A stretch of DNA of 64,000 bases from Prorocentrum cordatum (GCA_963575745.1 CAUYUJ010019883.1:97501-161500), one strand, 5' to 3'; counted from the stretch's first letter, positions 46,465 to 56,640 are shown. Notes: generated by a model not told the origin, from the sequence alone. Program-made: numbers and translations.

Positions 46465-46505
46465 TTTCGTTGTCATCGTCGTTGCCGTTTTCGTCGTCGT
46501 CCGTT

Positions 46506-46586
<81 letters not shown>

Positions 46587-46590
46587 AGGT
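46377..46590. repeat. (CGT)n then (CCG)n tract
   Basis: CGTCGT repeats with GTTTTCGT interruptions, ending in a (CCG)n run at about 46,548-46,582. Poly-Val, poly-Ser and poly-Asp frames are repeat artefacts. Confidence 0.85.
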
Positions 46591-46873
46591 TGCCGCCTCT
46601 GGTAGCCGTCGTGGCCATAGTGGTTTGGGGGGGGGGCGGCCGTTCCCCAGGGCCGACCAGCGTGGGTAGCAGGCAGTGCGGTGCGGCCCGCCTGGCCGTA
46701 GACGCGGCGGCGCGCGGCTAGCGGCGGCGCCAGCCCCAGCGTCGGCGCCCGGCCCCGCCGTCCCTTGGGGCCGCGTCGGAAGCATCATCTACGAATTTGC
46801 AAGCCAAAAGGCTGTCGCCGCCTGTCGGCCCCGCCGCGTTCCCTGGCCAGGGCACCTGCGGATCTGCTGCAGG
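46591..46873. other. Unassigned GC-rich linker
   Basis: Non-repetitive GC-rich sequence before the first small PPR remnant. No gene recognised. Confidence 0.3.
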
Positions 46874-46922
46874 GGTACGCACTAGTCTATACTACAACGT
46901 CGGGTCACGCGTGCCAGAAGGG
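46874..46922 (+). pseudogene. PPR cassette tail remnant (a)
   Basis: GTACGCACTAGTCTATACTA then CAACGTCGGGTCACGCGTGC then CAGAAGG is a diverged form of the tail shared by the larger PPR cassettes (reads SLYYNVGSRVPEG). It has no full PPR repeat. Confidence 0.55.
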
Positions 46923-46924
46923 CC

Positions 46925-47470
46925 GGCCCCGGAGGGCTCCTGGACGGCTTCTCATGGCCCCAAGACGGCACAAGATTGTCCGAGACGCCCCCAGGCGGTC
47001 CCAGAGGTCGCCAATATGGCTTCAGACGGCCCCACATCGCCGGAAGACGGCCCAAGAGGGTTCCAAGAGGCCTCCAAGCAGGGCCCCGAGAGGCCAAAAT
47101 CATTGATTTCCTCAGGTTTTTTGAAGGGCTTCCGCGTTCTCGCCTTTTCGGAGTCTCAACGCTCCAAGCAAGCCCCAGGGCTCCCAAGTTCGCGCCGAGC
47201 TGGCCCAAGAGGGCCCCAAGACGGCCCAAGAGGCCCCCAAGACGGCCCCAAGAGGGCCCCACGAGGGGGAACTCGAACTGACAGTTCGCGCCCTCCGCTC
47301 CAGGATCCCCGAAGCCGCCAGCTGGCCCCCGAGAGGCCCCCCAGACGCCCCAGAAGGCCCAGCAAGAGGCCCAAATTAGGTCCCAAGTGACCCTCGAGAG
47401 GCCGCAAGAGACTCCCAAAGCCGCCTCCAAGCGGCTTCCGAGGGAAGGCCCCTTAGAGAGTTCTGGGACC
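46925..47470 (+). repeat. GGCCCCAAGA array with core
   Basis: Plus-oriented array. The core at about 47,110-47,168 contains GGTTTTTTGAAGGGCTTCC, GCGTTCTCGCCTTTTCGGAG and ACGCTCCAAGC. Its right half is part of the 1-kb duplication annotated next. Confidence 0.8.
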
Positions 47471-48135
47471 GCGCCGGCCACCCCGGAAAAGAAGGCGCCC
47501 ATGCGCCTCTTATTTTCTCTCCTCCTTTGCAAAGGCTCCGGTCTAAATGGACAATTTGTCCGGGAGTTCTTTCTGAGATTGCTGTGGACAGGCTGGCCAT
47601 TTGGGGCATGCTCCGCAGTGCATTCGATCTTCTTTCTCCCCAGCCAACGCGAGCAGCCCGCGCGCATCCTCCGACCTCGGGCGGCCACAGCCACCATGGA
47701 ACATGGTAAATCGTGAAGAAAGAAGTCCCGCTGCTGCTGCTCAATTTCCAGCCGTGGCCCTCATACAGGCTCGAGGTGGCTCAAGATCATCCTGGGGCGG
47801 CCCAGAACGCCCCCATGACCTGAAGTCAGCAGCACGAAACACGAAGCAGGCATCCAGCAGGAGCAGCAGCAGCAACAGCAGCAGGTAGCGGTCAGCAGCA
47901 CACGCCAAGCAGACGTGGCCATCAGCAGCACCTTTCAGCCACAAGCAACAACGACACGCAGCAGCGGCAAGCATCAAGCAACACCACGCAAGGCATGCGC
48001 CGAATGCGAGGGTCGAGCCCCACGTTGTAATGATGCTCCAGAGGCCCCCACGCGTTTCACCCCGCAAGTGGACGTAGTCCACGGGTCAGCCCCAGTCTCC
48101 ACGTTATAGCAGGGCCCCGCGCGTGCGAAGAAGGC
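47100..48135 (+). repeat. About 1-kb segmental duplication, copy 1
   Basis: Shares with copy 2 (49,608-50,700), in order: the array core; GACAGTTCGCGCCCTCC; CCGAGAGGCCCCCCAGACGC; TTCTGGGACCGCGCCGGCCA; GCCCATGCGCCTCTTATTTT; a CCTTTGCAAAGG segment; GGACAGGCTGGCCAT; CAGCCACCATGGAACAT; a CAG-rich block; and the PPR cassette tail. Differences are scattered substitutions and small indels. No protein is recognised. Confidence 0.85.
48055..48134 (+). pseudogene. PPR cassette remnant (b), no full repeat
   Basis: Carries the 5' module TTTCACCCCGCAAG, the perfect hairpin GTGGACGTAGTCCAC (48,068-48,082), GGGTCAGCCCxAGTC, and the tail GCGCGTGCGAAGAAGG. The 105-bp PPR repeat found between module and tail in other cassettes is absent. 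Confidence 0.65.
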
Positions 48136-48287
48136 GGGGCCCGGGAAAGCGCCCCTGCGAGCCCCAGGAGACCTCGGGACGTTCCGAGAGGGGTCCAAGA
48201 TCGCTCCGAAACGCGCCCGGAGGCCCCCAACAGGGCCCCAAGGCGGTCCAAGACGGTCCAAGAGAGCTTCCGAGAGGTCCGCGCGGT

Positions 48288-48405
48288 TTGCTTGGATCCG
48301 CGCTGGACCCCCATCCCTGGCGCGCGGAGCGCGCCAGGGGTGGCGCCGGAGGCGCCGCCAGGGGGTCCCAGCTCCGATCCGAGAGTTCCGCGCGGACCTC
48401 AGAGT
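48288..48405. repeat. Dispersed repeat with GC hairpin, copy 2
   Basis: Diverged copy of 6,400-6,512: GCTTGGATCCGCGCTGGACC, then a perfect 8-bp inverted repeat TGGCGCGC-GGA-GCGCGCCA, then GGCGCCGGAGGCGCCGCC. Confidence 0.65.
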
Positions 48406-48513
48406 TTTTATGTTTATGCCACTTTCTGTTTCCCTATTCTTGCCACGATCCGATGTGGTTCGCCTGGCAGAACGAAGATCCTGCGAGGCGCACCAGGCGG
48501 ACCGGAAGGTCGT

Positions 48514-48700
48514 GGGCGAAGTCCACGGGTTCGCCCTAGTCAGCTACAATGCTGGGATCAGCGCGTGCGAGAAGTGCGAGCAATGGCAACGGGCGCTGGC
48601 GCTGCTGAGCCAGATGTGCGAGGCGAAGCTGGAGCCCGACGTCATCTCTTCTACAATGAAGGGAGCACCCTTCGGGAGCACCCCGGCGCCAAGACGGCCT
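48514..48700 (+). pseudogene. PPR cassette (c) with one full repeat
   Basis: Reads EVHGFALVSYNAGISACEKC, then EQWQRALALLSQMCEAKLEP and DVIS: one complete 35-residue PPR repeat introduced by the VHGxALV module. After DVIS the frame turns to SSTMKGAPFGSTPAP and CCAAGA repeats begin. As in the other cassettes, the next repeat (YNxG) is visible only two bases out of frame. A 202-codon frame spans it (48,410-49,018), but the outer parts are repeat DNA. Confidence 0.65.
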
Positions 48701-49065
48701 CAGAGCACCCTTCGGGAGCCCCAAGAGGCCACCAAGGCAGGCCAGGAGGCCTCGAAGACGCCCCAGGAGGGCCTCCAGGAGAGCCCCAAAGAGCCCCAGG
48801 AGCAGCGCGTGGTGGTTGGCTATCATGGCAAAGTGCGCGGGGGCCCGGCAGGCGTGCCCGCAGGGAGGGCTTGCGCCTCCCAGAAGGCCAGAGCGAGTCC
48901 AAGAGGCCTCCGAGGTCGCCGAAGAGGCCTCCAATACGGCCGAGGATGGCCTCGAGATGGCCAAGATGGCGCCCAGACGGCCTCAGAGAGCCCCAGCATC
49001 GTCCAAGGCGGCCACTGAATCTTCAAAAAGGCTCCCAGGGCGCTCCAAAAGCACTCCCAGCAGAG
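48660..49065 (+). repeat. GGCCCCAAGA-family array
   Basis: Degenerate CCAAGAGGCC, CCAGGAGGCC and CCAAGACGCC units. A segment near 48,835-48,905 (GGCGTGCCCGCAGGGAGGGC, TTGCGCCTCCCAGAAGGCCA) matches one near 45,645-45,690 after the first PPR fragment. Confidence 0.7.
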
Positions 49066-49075
49066 CCTCCTGGAT

Positions 49076-49183
49076 ACATATATATATATGTATAAATATA
49101 CACACATATATGTATATATAGATGTACATGCATGCATGCATGCATGCATGCATGCATACAGACAGACAGACAGACAGACAGAC

Positions 49184-49220
<37 letters not shown>

Positions 49221-49385
49221 TAGACAGACAGACAGACAGACATGTGTATGTGTGTGTCTGTGTGTGTGTGTGTGTGTGTGTGTCTGTGTGTGTCTGTGTG
49301 TGTCTGTGTGTGTCTGTGTGTGTCTGTGTGTGTGTGTCTGTGTGTGTGTGTGTGTCTGTGTGTCTGTCTGTCTTTGTGTGTGAGT
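49076..49385. repeat. Compound microsatellite
   Basis: (AT)n to about 49,122, (TGCA)n at about 49,129-49,156, (GACA)n to about 49,241, then (TG)n with TCTG interruptions. The sharp order AT, TGCA, GACA, TG is unusual for one site. Confidence 0.9.
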
Positions 49386-50030
49386 GAACTCTCAGACAGC
49401 CCCAGAGGGCCCCAAGACGGCCCAAGAGGCCCCCAAGACGGCCCCAAGAGGGCCCAAGGACTGGAAGGAACATGTCGCGCCCTCCGCTCCAGGATGATCC
49501 CAGAAACCGCCAGCTTGCCCCCGAGAGGCCCCCAGGCGCCCCAGAAGGCCCCACAGTGATGGAAGACGGCCCAAGAGGGCCCCAACAGGCCCCTACGGAG
49601 GTCCCCGAGAGGCCAAAATCATTGGTGTCGCTCTGGTTTTGAAGGGTTTCAGCATTCTCGCCTTTTCGGTGTCTTCATGCTCCAAGCCGGCCCCAGGGCC
49701 CCCAAGATCGCGCCACGATGGCCCAAGAGGGTCCGAAGTGAACTCTCAGACAGCCCAAGAGGGCCCCAAGACGGCCCAAGAGGCCCCCAAGACGGCCCCA
49801 CGGGCGGGAATTCGAATTGACAGTTCGCGCCCTCCTCTCCAGGATGATCCTCGAAACCGCCAGCTGGCCCCCGAGAGGCCCCCCAGACGCCCCAGAAGGC
49901 CCAGCAAGAGGCCCAAATCAGGTCCCAAGATACCAAGAGGCCGCGAGAGACCCCCAAAGCCGTTTCCAAGTGACCTCAGAGAGTTCTGGGACCGCGCCGG
50001 CCACCCAGGAAAATAAGGCGCCCATGCGCC
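49386..50030 (+). repeat. GGCCCCAAGA arrays with core
   Basis: Two blocks. The first (about 49,386-49,540) is a partial extra copy of the segment AACTCTCAGACAGCCC to AGGCCCCxxxCGCCCCAGAA that recurs at 49,740-49,900. The core at about 49,632-49,685 contains GGTTTTGAAGGGTTTC, ATTCTCGCCTTTTCGGTGTC and ATGCTCCAAGC. Confidence 0.75.
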
Positions 50031-50700
50031 TCTTATTTTTTCCCCTCCTATGCAAAGGCTCCAGTCTGAATGGGCGACTCGTCCAGGAGTTCTGTCTGAG
50101 AGTGCTCTGGACAGGCTGGCCATTGGGGGCATGCTCCGCAGTGCCTTCGATCTTCCCCCCAGCCCACGCAGCCCGCGCGCATCCTCCGACCTTCTTGGGC
50201 GGCCACAGCCACCATGGAACATTGTTAAGAAAGAAGTCCCGCTGCTGCTTCTCAATTTCCAGCCTTGGCCCTAAGACAGACTCAAGGTGGCTCAAGATCA
50301 TCCTGGGACGGCCCAAGACGCCCCCATTACCCGAAGGCAGCAGCACGAAACACGAAGCAGGGAACAATAGCGTCAGCGCACAGCAGCAGCAGCAAACATC
50401 AGCAGCAGCAGCAGCAACAGCAGGTAGCGGTCAGCAGCACGCACCAAGCAGACGTGTCCATCAACAGCACCCTTCAGCCACAAGCAACAGCAACATGCAG
50501 CAGCGGCAAGCATTACCAGCAACATGCATCAGCGGCAGCAAGCAACACCACGCAGAGGCATGCTCCGAATGCGAGGGTCGAGCCTCACGTTGTAATGACA
50601 CTCCCAGAGGCCCCCACACGCTTCACCCCGCAAGTGAACGTAGTCCACGGGTCAACCCTAGTCTCTTCTACAATGCAGGGATCCGCGCGTGCGAGAAGGT
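49608..50700 (+). repeat. About 1-kb segmental duplication, copy 2
   Basis: Second copy of 47,100-48,135 with the same order of landmarks, slightly longer because of a larger CAG/CAA-rich block at about 50,370-50,545. It ends with PPR cassette remnant (d). Confidence 0.85.
50620..50699 (+). pseudogene. PPR cassette remnant (d), no full repeat
   Basis: Module CTTCACCCCGCAAG, GTGAACGTAGTCCAC (one mismatch to the hairpin), GGGTCAACCCTAGTC, then TCTTCTACAATGCAGGG and GCGCGTGCGAGAAG. The tail reads SLFYNAGIRACEK in one frame, but the module frame (VHGSTLV) is two bases off, as in the other copies. GT follows the final AAG. Confidence 0.65.
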
Positions 50701-52170
50701 CCTCTGTCTTGAGTGCCTCCCCGGGCCCTCCGGGGCGCCCTTCTGGGATCTCCTGGGCGCAGATGCCCCAAAAATAGTTTCGGGATGGCTCCGAGAGGCT
50801 CCATGGGGCGTCAAGATGGCCTCAGAGCACCCTTGGGAGCCCCAAGACAGCCCCAAGAGGCCACCAAGGCAGGCCAGGAGGCTCCCAAGACGGCCCAGGA
50901 GGGCCTCCAGGAGAGCCCCAAGGGGCCAAAATCGTCCCATTTCCGACGAGAAACGCACATTTTCAATATATCTTGTCTTTTCGTCCTCGCAGCGTCCAAG
51001 ACGGCTATACAGGCCCCACAGCTCGCCCCAAGACGCTCCCAGGAGGGCCCCCAAACGGCCCCACACGGCCCTGGGACGGCTCCAGAGGCGCCCAAGTCGC
51101 ACCCAAGACAGCCCCAAGAGCAGTTCATAATGGCCCAAGACGGCCCCACCGCACCGTCTCCAAGACGGCTGTAGGGGTCCCCACCGCCCCGTCTCCAAGC
51201 TTCCGTTTGGACAGTCTCCAAGGCAGTCTTTGGGCCGTCCGGGACGGCTCCAGAGGCGCCCGAGACGGCTCAAGAAACACCAAAGACAGCCCCAAGAGCG
51301 CACAATTTTGGCCCAAGATGGTCCCAAGATTGTCCCAAGATGGTCCGAGAGGCGCCCAAGACGGCCCCACATCGCCCCAAGACGGCCCAAGACGCACTCC
51401 GAGAGACCTCCAGGGGGACGAAAAGAGGCCCCCAAGCGGCCCCCAAGAGGCCTTGGATGCTTCTCTCTTTGGTCGAACTTCCAGCATCGTCTTGGATGCT
51501 TCTTGGACCTTCTGGGAGCCATCTCTGCGCCATTTGGGACGTCTTGGGGCGGTGCGCTCGAAAGGTCGATTCGTGTACTCGCACTGGGGCCCGTCTTATG
51601 GAGTTCCGTCTTGCCGCCCTCTTGCGGGCCTCCTAGGCCGCGCCCACCGGCCCCACTGTCACAACACTACTAGGTGAAATTATCATCGGCCCCGGCGAAG
51701 AGCAGAAAAAATGATCACGGCTACCCTCCCCGCAGAAGCTAATTATGATGAACACAGACTGCGGCGTCAGAAACAGTTTTTTGTCCACACCATGTCTTGT
51801 CTAATTACATTGGTGTGCTTCCACTGACACCGCCTCCACCACCGCGTTCCTGCCTTCAGGCCTGCTTGCTTGCATTCCTCGCCCACCTCCCCCTCCATCG
51901 GCCACCTTTTCCATCCACGCCGTCCCATCCAACCTCCCCTCACCTGCGAGGCCCCGGAGACGCTCCACTTCCACGTCCACGCCACGGCGGGCAGATTCCG
52001 CGGCCGGAAGGCCGCGGGTCATCCTTGGTCAGCTACAGCGCTGGGATCAGTGCGTGCGAGAAGGGCGAACAATGGCAACGGGCGTTGGCGTTGCTGAGCG
52101 AGATGTGCGAGGCGAAGCTGGAGCCCGACGTCATCTCTTCTACAATGCAGGGGCCCGCGCGTGCGAGAAG
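50700..52170 (+). repeat. Tandem segmental unit, copy 1
   Basis: Unit running from one PPR tail to the next: GGGCCCTCCGGGGCG; GCCTCAGAGCACCCTTGGGA; CCACCAAGGCAGGCCAGGAG; a core with AAACGCACATTTTCAATATA and TCTTTTCGTCCTCGCAGCG; CCAAGA arrays; AGGCCTTGGATGCTTCTCTC; CGGTGCGCTCGAAAGGTCG; TGATCACGGCTACCCTCCCC; a C/T-rich block; GCCGGAAGGCCGCGGGTCA; then the PPR cassette. The next copy starts at once, so this is a tandem duplication. Confidence 0.8.
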
Positions 52171-52172
52171 GT
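52005..52172 (+). pseudogene. PPR cassette (e) with one full repeat
   Basis: Reads SLVSYSAGISACEKGEQWQR, then ALALLSEMCEAKLEPDVISS: one complete PPR repeat. The module upstream is the GCCGCGGGTCAT variant without the hairpin. The tail TCTTCTACAATGCAGGGGCC, CGCGCGTGCGAGAAG is again offset by two bases and followed by GT. Confidence 0.7.
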
Positions 52173-52363
52173 CATCTGTCTTGAGTGGCCCCCCGGGCCC
52201 TCCGGGGCGGCTCCAGGGGGCGCCAAGACGGCCTCAGAGCACCCTTGGGAGCCCCAAGAGGCCACCAAGGCAGGCCAGGAGGCCCCCAAGACGGCCCAGG
52301 AGGGCCTCCAGGAGAGCCCCAAGGGGCCAAAATCGTCCCATTCCTTACGGGAAACGCACATTT

Positions 52364-52401
<38 letters not shown>

Positions 52402-54015
52402 CTTTTCGTCCTCGCAGCGTCCAAGACGGCTATACGGGCCCCCCAGCTCGCCCCAAGACGCGCTCAGAGGCCCCCAGGAGGGCCCCCAAACGGCCCCACG
52501 GTCCGGGGCGGCTCCAGATGCGCCCGAGACGGCCCAAGGCGCACCGAAGACAGCCCCAAGAGCAGCCAATGATGGCCCACGGGTCGGTTCCGAGGGGCTC
52601 CAGGGGGCGCCAAGAAGGCCTCGGAGCACCCCTAGGAGCCCCAAAACAGCCCCAGAGGTCCCAGGGGGCGCCAAGACGGCCTCAGAGCACCCTTGGGAGC
52701 CCCAAGAGGCCACCAAGGCAGGCCAGGAGGCCCCCAAGACGGCCCAGGAGGGCCTCCAGGAGAGCCCCAAGGGGCCCAAATCGTCCCATTCCCGACGAGA
52801 AACGCACATTTTCAATATATCTTGTCTTTTCGTCCTCGCAGCGTCCAAGACGGCTATAGAGGCCCCCCAGCTCGCCCCAAGACGCGCTCAGAGGCCCCCA
52901 GGAGGGCCCCCAAACAGCTCCACACGGCCCCGGGACGGCCCCAGAGGCGCCCGAGACGGGCCAGGACGCACCCAAGACATCCCCAAGAGCCAAGAGCAGT
53001 TCATCATGGCCCAAGACAGCCCCACCGCCCTGTCTCCAAGACGGCCGTGCAGGCCCCCACCGCTCCTGTCTCCAAGCATTTCCGTCTGCAGTCTCCAAGA
53101 CGGCTGTACAGGCCCTCGGATCGCCCAAAGACGCTCCCAGGAGGACCCCAAAACGGCCCGAGACTGGCCTGGGACGGCTACAGAGGCGCCCGAGACGGCC
53201 CAAGAAACACCCAAGGCAGCCCCAAAAGCGTCCAATATCAGCCCAAGTGGCCCTAAGACGGCCCAAGATGGTCCGAGAGGCGCCCGAGACGGCCCCACAT
53301 CGCCCCAAGACGGCCCAAGAGGGCCCCGAGAGACCTCCAGGAGGACGAAAAGAGGCCCCCAAGCGGCCCCCAAGAGGCCTTGGATGCTTCTCTCTTCGGG
53401 AGCGTCGAACTTCCAGCATCGTCTTGGGTGCTTCTTGGACCCTCTGGGAGCCATCTCTGCGCCATTTGGGGACGTCTTGGGGCGGTGCGCTCGAAAGGTC
53501 GATTCGTGTACTCGTGGGGCCCTCTGGGGCCGTCTGGGAAGCCTCTTGGCCCGTCGTGGAGACCTTTTGGGCCGTCTCGTTGCCCTCTCGCGGGCATCTT
53601 AGGCCGCGCCCACCGGCCCCGTTGTCACCACACTACCAGAGAAAATCATCATTCAGCCCCGGCAAAGAACAGATAAAATGATCACGGCTACCCTCCCCGC
53701 AAAAGCTATAATAAACAAAGATTGCGGCGTGAGAAACAGCTTCTGTCCACACCATGTCATGCCTACATGGGTGCGCTTCCACTGACAACGCCTCCACCAC
53801 CGCGTTCATGTCTTCAGACCTGCTTGCCTGCATCCCTCGCCCACCTCCCCCTCCAGCGGCCACCTTTTCCATCCACGCCGTCCCATCCAACCTCCCCTCA
53901 CCTGCGAGGCCCCGGAGACGCTCCACTTTCACGTCCACGCCACGGCGGGCAGATTCCGCGGCCGGAAGGCCGCGGGTCAGCCCTAGTCTATACTCTAACG
54001 CCGGCGGAGCCGCGT
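52170..54015 (+). repeat. Tandem segmental unit, copy 2
   Basis: Same order of landmarks as copy 1, but the first part (GCCTCAGAGCACCC to the AAACGCACATTTTC core) occurs twice (about 52,214-52,500 and 52,640-52,935), making this copy about 0.4 kb longer. In the first of these the core holds an (AT)n run at about 52,367-52,398 where the others have only AATATATC. Confidence 0.8.
53967..54012 (+). pseudogene. PPR cassette remnant (f), no full repeat
   Basis: GGCCGCGGGTCAGCCCTAGTC then TATACTCTAACGCCGG. Same junction as remnants (b) and (d) but more decayed (reads SLYSNAG). Confidence 0.5.
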
Positions 54016-54054
54016 ACCAGAACGGCGGGGGACCCAGTGGGGCAAAGCCGCCCT

Positions 54055-55275
54055 CGGGCGGGCCCACACAGACCCCGGACGGCCCAAGAGGCCCCACGAC
54101 AGCCCAAGAGGAGCCCAAGAGGGCTCCAAGAGCGGCTCAAGACGCCCCAAGACGGCCCTAGGCAGCCCAAGAGGCGCCCAAGTGGCCCCCAGACGTCCCC
54201 AGAGGCTCCCAAGACGGCCCTGGAGGACCTACCAGGAGAGCCCCAAGAGGCCAAAATCTTCCCATTCCCTTCGGAAAACGCGCATTTGGGGCATTATCGT
54301 GCTTTTCGTTTCCGACGCGTCCACGACTGCCATAGAGGCCCCCAAGATCGCCCTAAGATGCTCCCATGAGGGCCCCAAGACCGCCCACGACGACCCCAGG
54401 ACGGCTCCTGAGGCGCCCCTGGCGGCCCACGGGATACCCAAGACAGCCTCAAGAGCGGCCCAGGACGGCCCAAGACGACCCCCCGACGGTGCCCAGACTG
54501 CTCCAGAGACGCCCAAGGCGGACCCAGGCAAACCCCCAGACGGCCCCAACAACGACTCAGATGGCCTGCAGGCGGCCCAAGAGGCTTCCAAAACGCTCCA
54601 AGTGGGCCACGACGAGCTCCAAGAGAGTCCGAACACCGAAAAATCGTTTCATGCCTTCGGGAAAACGTGCATTTTGGCAGTTCCTGGGCTTGCCCTCTTC
54701 AAGGCGGACCCAGGCAACCCCCAGACGGCCCCGACAACGCCTCAGATGGCCTGCAGGCGGCCCAAGAGGCTTCCAAAACGCTCCAAGCGCTCCACGACGA
54801 GCCCCAAGAGAGCCCGAACACTAAAAAATCGTCCCACACCCTCGGGGAAACGTGCATTTTGGCAGTTCCTGGGCTTGCCCTCTTCATAGAGTCCAAGACG
54901 GCCATACAGAGGCCCAAGATGGCCTTAGGACGTCTTCTGAGGCGCCCCTGGCGGCCCACGGGGCACCCAAGACAGCTTCAAGAGCGGCCCAGGACGGCCT
55001 TAGACGACCCCCTGACGGTGCCCAGACTGCTCCAGAGACGTCCAAGACGGCCCCAGACAACCCTCAGACGGCCCCGGACCGCCTCCACACGGCCCAAGAG
55101 GCACCCGAGACAGCCCAAGCCCAGGAGGCTTCCGGGAGGCCGAAAAGAAGCGCTGAGAGGCTCCAAACGACCCCCAGGGGCCCCAAGATCACGGCCCAAG
55201 AAGCACAAGACAGCACCAACAGCAGCCAAAGACGGCCACAGACGGTCCCAAAACGGCTCCCAGCGCACCATGGGC
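54055..55275 (+). repeat. GGCCCCAAGA arrays with about 185-bp sub-repeat
   Basis: Degenerate array with several cores. GAAAACGTGCATTTTGGCAG and TTCCTGGGCTTGCCCTCTTC occur at about 54,660 and 54,845, with AGATGGCCTGCAGGCGGCCC at 54,560 and 54,745. This gives a tandem sub-repeat of about 185 bp. A 54,280-54,310 core is a more distant version. Confidence 0.75.
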
Positions 55276-55750
55276 CTATGATGCTTGTTTGGCGCTCCCT
55301 GCCGGATTTGGCCTCAAAATCCCTCGCCCTTTTTGTCGGTCTGGAGCCTTCTCCGCGGCCTCTTGGGGCCATGCTGTGTTTCGCTCTTCTGGTGGCCCAG
55401 AATCGCCTCGGCCGACCCCAGAAGCGCGCGCGGCCGCCCAGGGCGCGTTGGGCGGGATTCTGGGTCGGCGGCGCCGTGGCCCAGAATCGGTCCCGCCGAT
55501 TCTGGCTGGGCGGCCATGATGGAGCTATCTTGGAAGCGTGTTGGTGATCTTGGGGCCCCTCAGAGGCCCCCCGGACGGCCCCAGAACGCTCCGAGAAGGT
55601 CGGACCCAACGCAACGACAAAGCCCGACACGATCCCAAGGGAGCCCTTGAGCGCCCCAGGTGGGGCGTCCAGACGCTCCTCCGTCTCCTCACTCAGCGAT
55701 GTGTGGCAGGCGAACATGACGCCATTCATCCTGATCGCCTTGCAACAGCA
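55276..55750. other. Mostly non-repetitive linker
   Basis: Contains a GGCCCAGAATCGxxxCCGxC duplication near 55,393 and 55,478 and a few array units near 55,550-55,660. No gene recognised. Confidence 0.35.
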
Positions 55751-55945
55751 CCACTTCACCCCGCAAGTGGACGTAGTCCACGGGTCAGCCCTAGTCCTTT
55801 ACAGCGCTGGGATCAGCGCGTGCGGGAAGGGCGAGCAGTGGCAGCGGGCGCTGGCGCTGCTGAGCGAGATGTGGCAGGCGAAGCTGGAGCCCAACGTGAC
55901 CTGTATCGTACTGCTGGGCTCGGCGCGTGCCGGAAGGATGCGTTG
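55750..55945 (+). pseudogene. PPR cassette (g) with one full repeat
   Basis: Reads HFTPQVDVVHGSALVLYSAG, then ISACGKGEQWQRALALLSEM and WQAKLEPNV: a complete PPR repeat behind the full module, including the perfect GTGGACGTAGTCCAC hairpin (55,767-55,781). The following CTGGGCTCGGCGCGTGCCGG matches the shared tail in diverged form. The rest of the 208-codon frame that spans it is repeat DNA. Confidence 0.7.
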
Positions 55946-55989
55946 CTTGCACCCACGGGGCCCGCAGCGGCGGCGGCGCCTCCGCGGCC

Positions 55990-56640
55990 CCGCTCGCGGA
56001 GCGACGCCGTCCGGGCCCAGGAGAGCACCGCGAGTGCCCCGGAGGGCCCCTCAGAGCGCTCTTCTGCAGCGGAAGAGGCCTCCCAGACGGCCGAGGAAGG
56101 CCCCCACCAGGCTCCACCAGGCTCCAGGATGGCCTCCGAGGGGGCCACGAGGACGTAAAGCTAACGATATCATTGAGGTTCCTTCTACTTCCTGTTGCGA
56201 TCGCTTCTCTGGCCACAAGGCGCCCAACCCTCCCCGAGATGCCTCCCAATTCTTCCAGGAGGCGCCTAGGTGACTCCCAAGAGAGCCCCTGTGACGGCCC
56301 TGGAGACCCTCAAGGCGGCAGCGGGGATTTCCGAGACGGCTGAACAGCCCCACAAGACGGCCCCAAAGGAGGCCCCATAGGGCCAATTCTGGAGCGATCC
56401 CCGCTCCTCCCGCCCCCCCCGTTGCCAGCAAGCCCCAAGAAGCCCCCCAGAGGCTCCCAGACGGCCTCCAGAACACTCCCCAGAGACTCCCAGAAAGCTT
56501 CCAGCAGCTCCCTCGAGACGGCTCTCACATGATCCTAGAAGGCCCCAGTTCATTGAAAAAGCCATACCCCACGGGTTCCCAGAAGGCCTCCAGCAGCTCC
56601 CTCCAAACTGCCCCGACAGGCTCCTCGAAGCACCAGATGA
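55990..56640 (+). repeat. CCCCAAGA / CCTCCAG degenerate array
   Basis: Weak end of the plus-oriented family: CCCAGACGGCC, CCTCCAGxAxxCTCCC units. No further PPR fragment is visible before the simple repeats. Confidence 0.5.
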
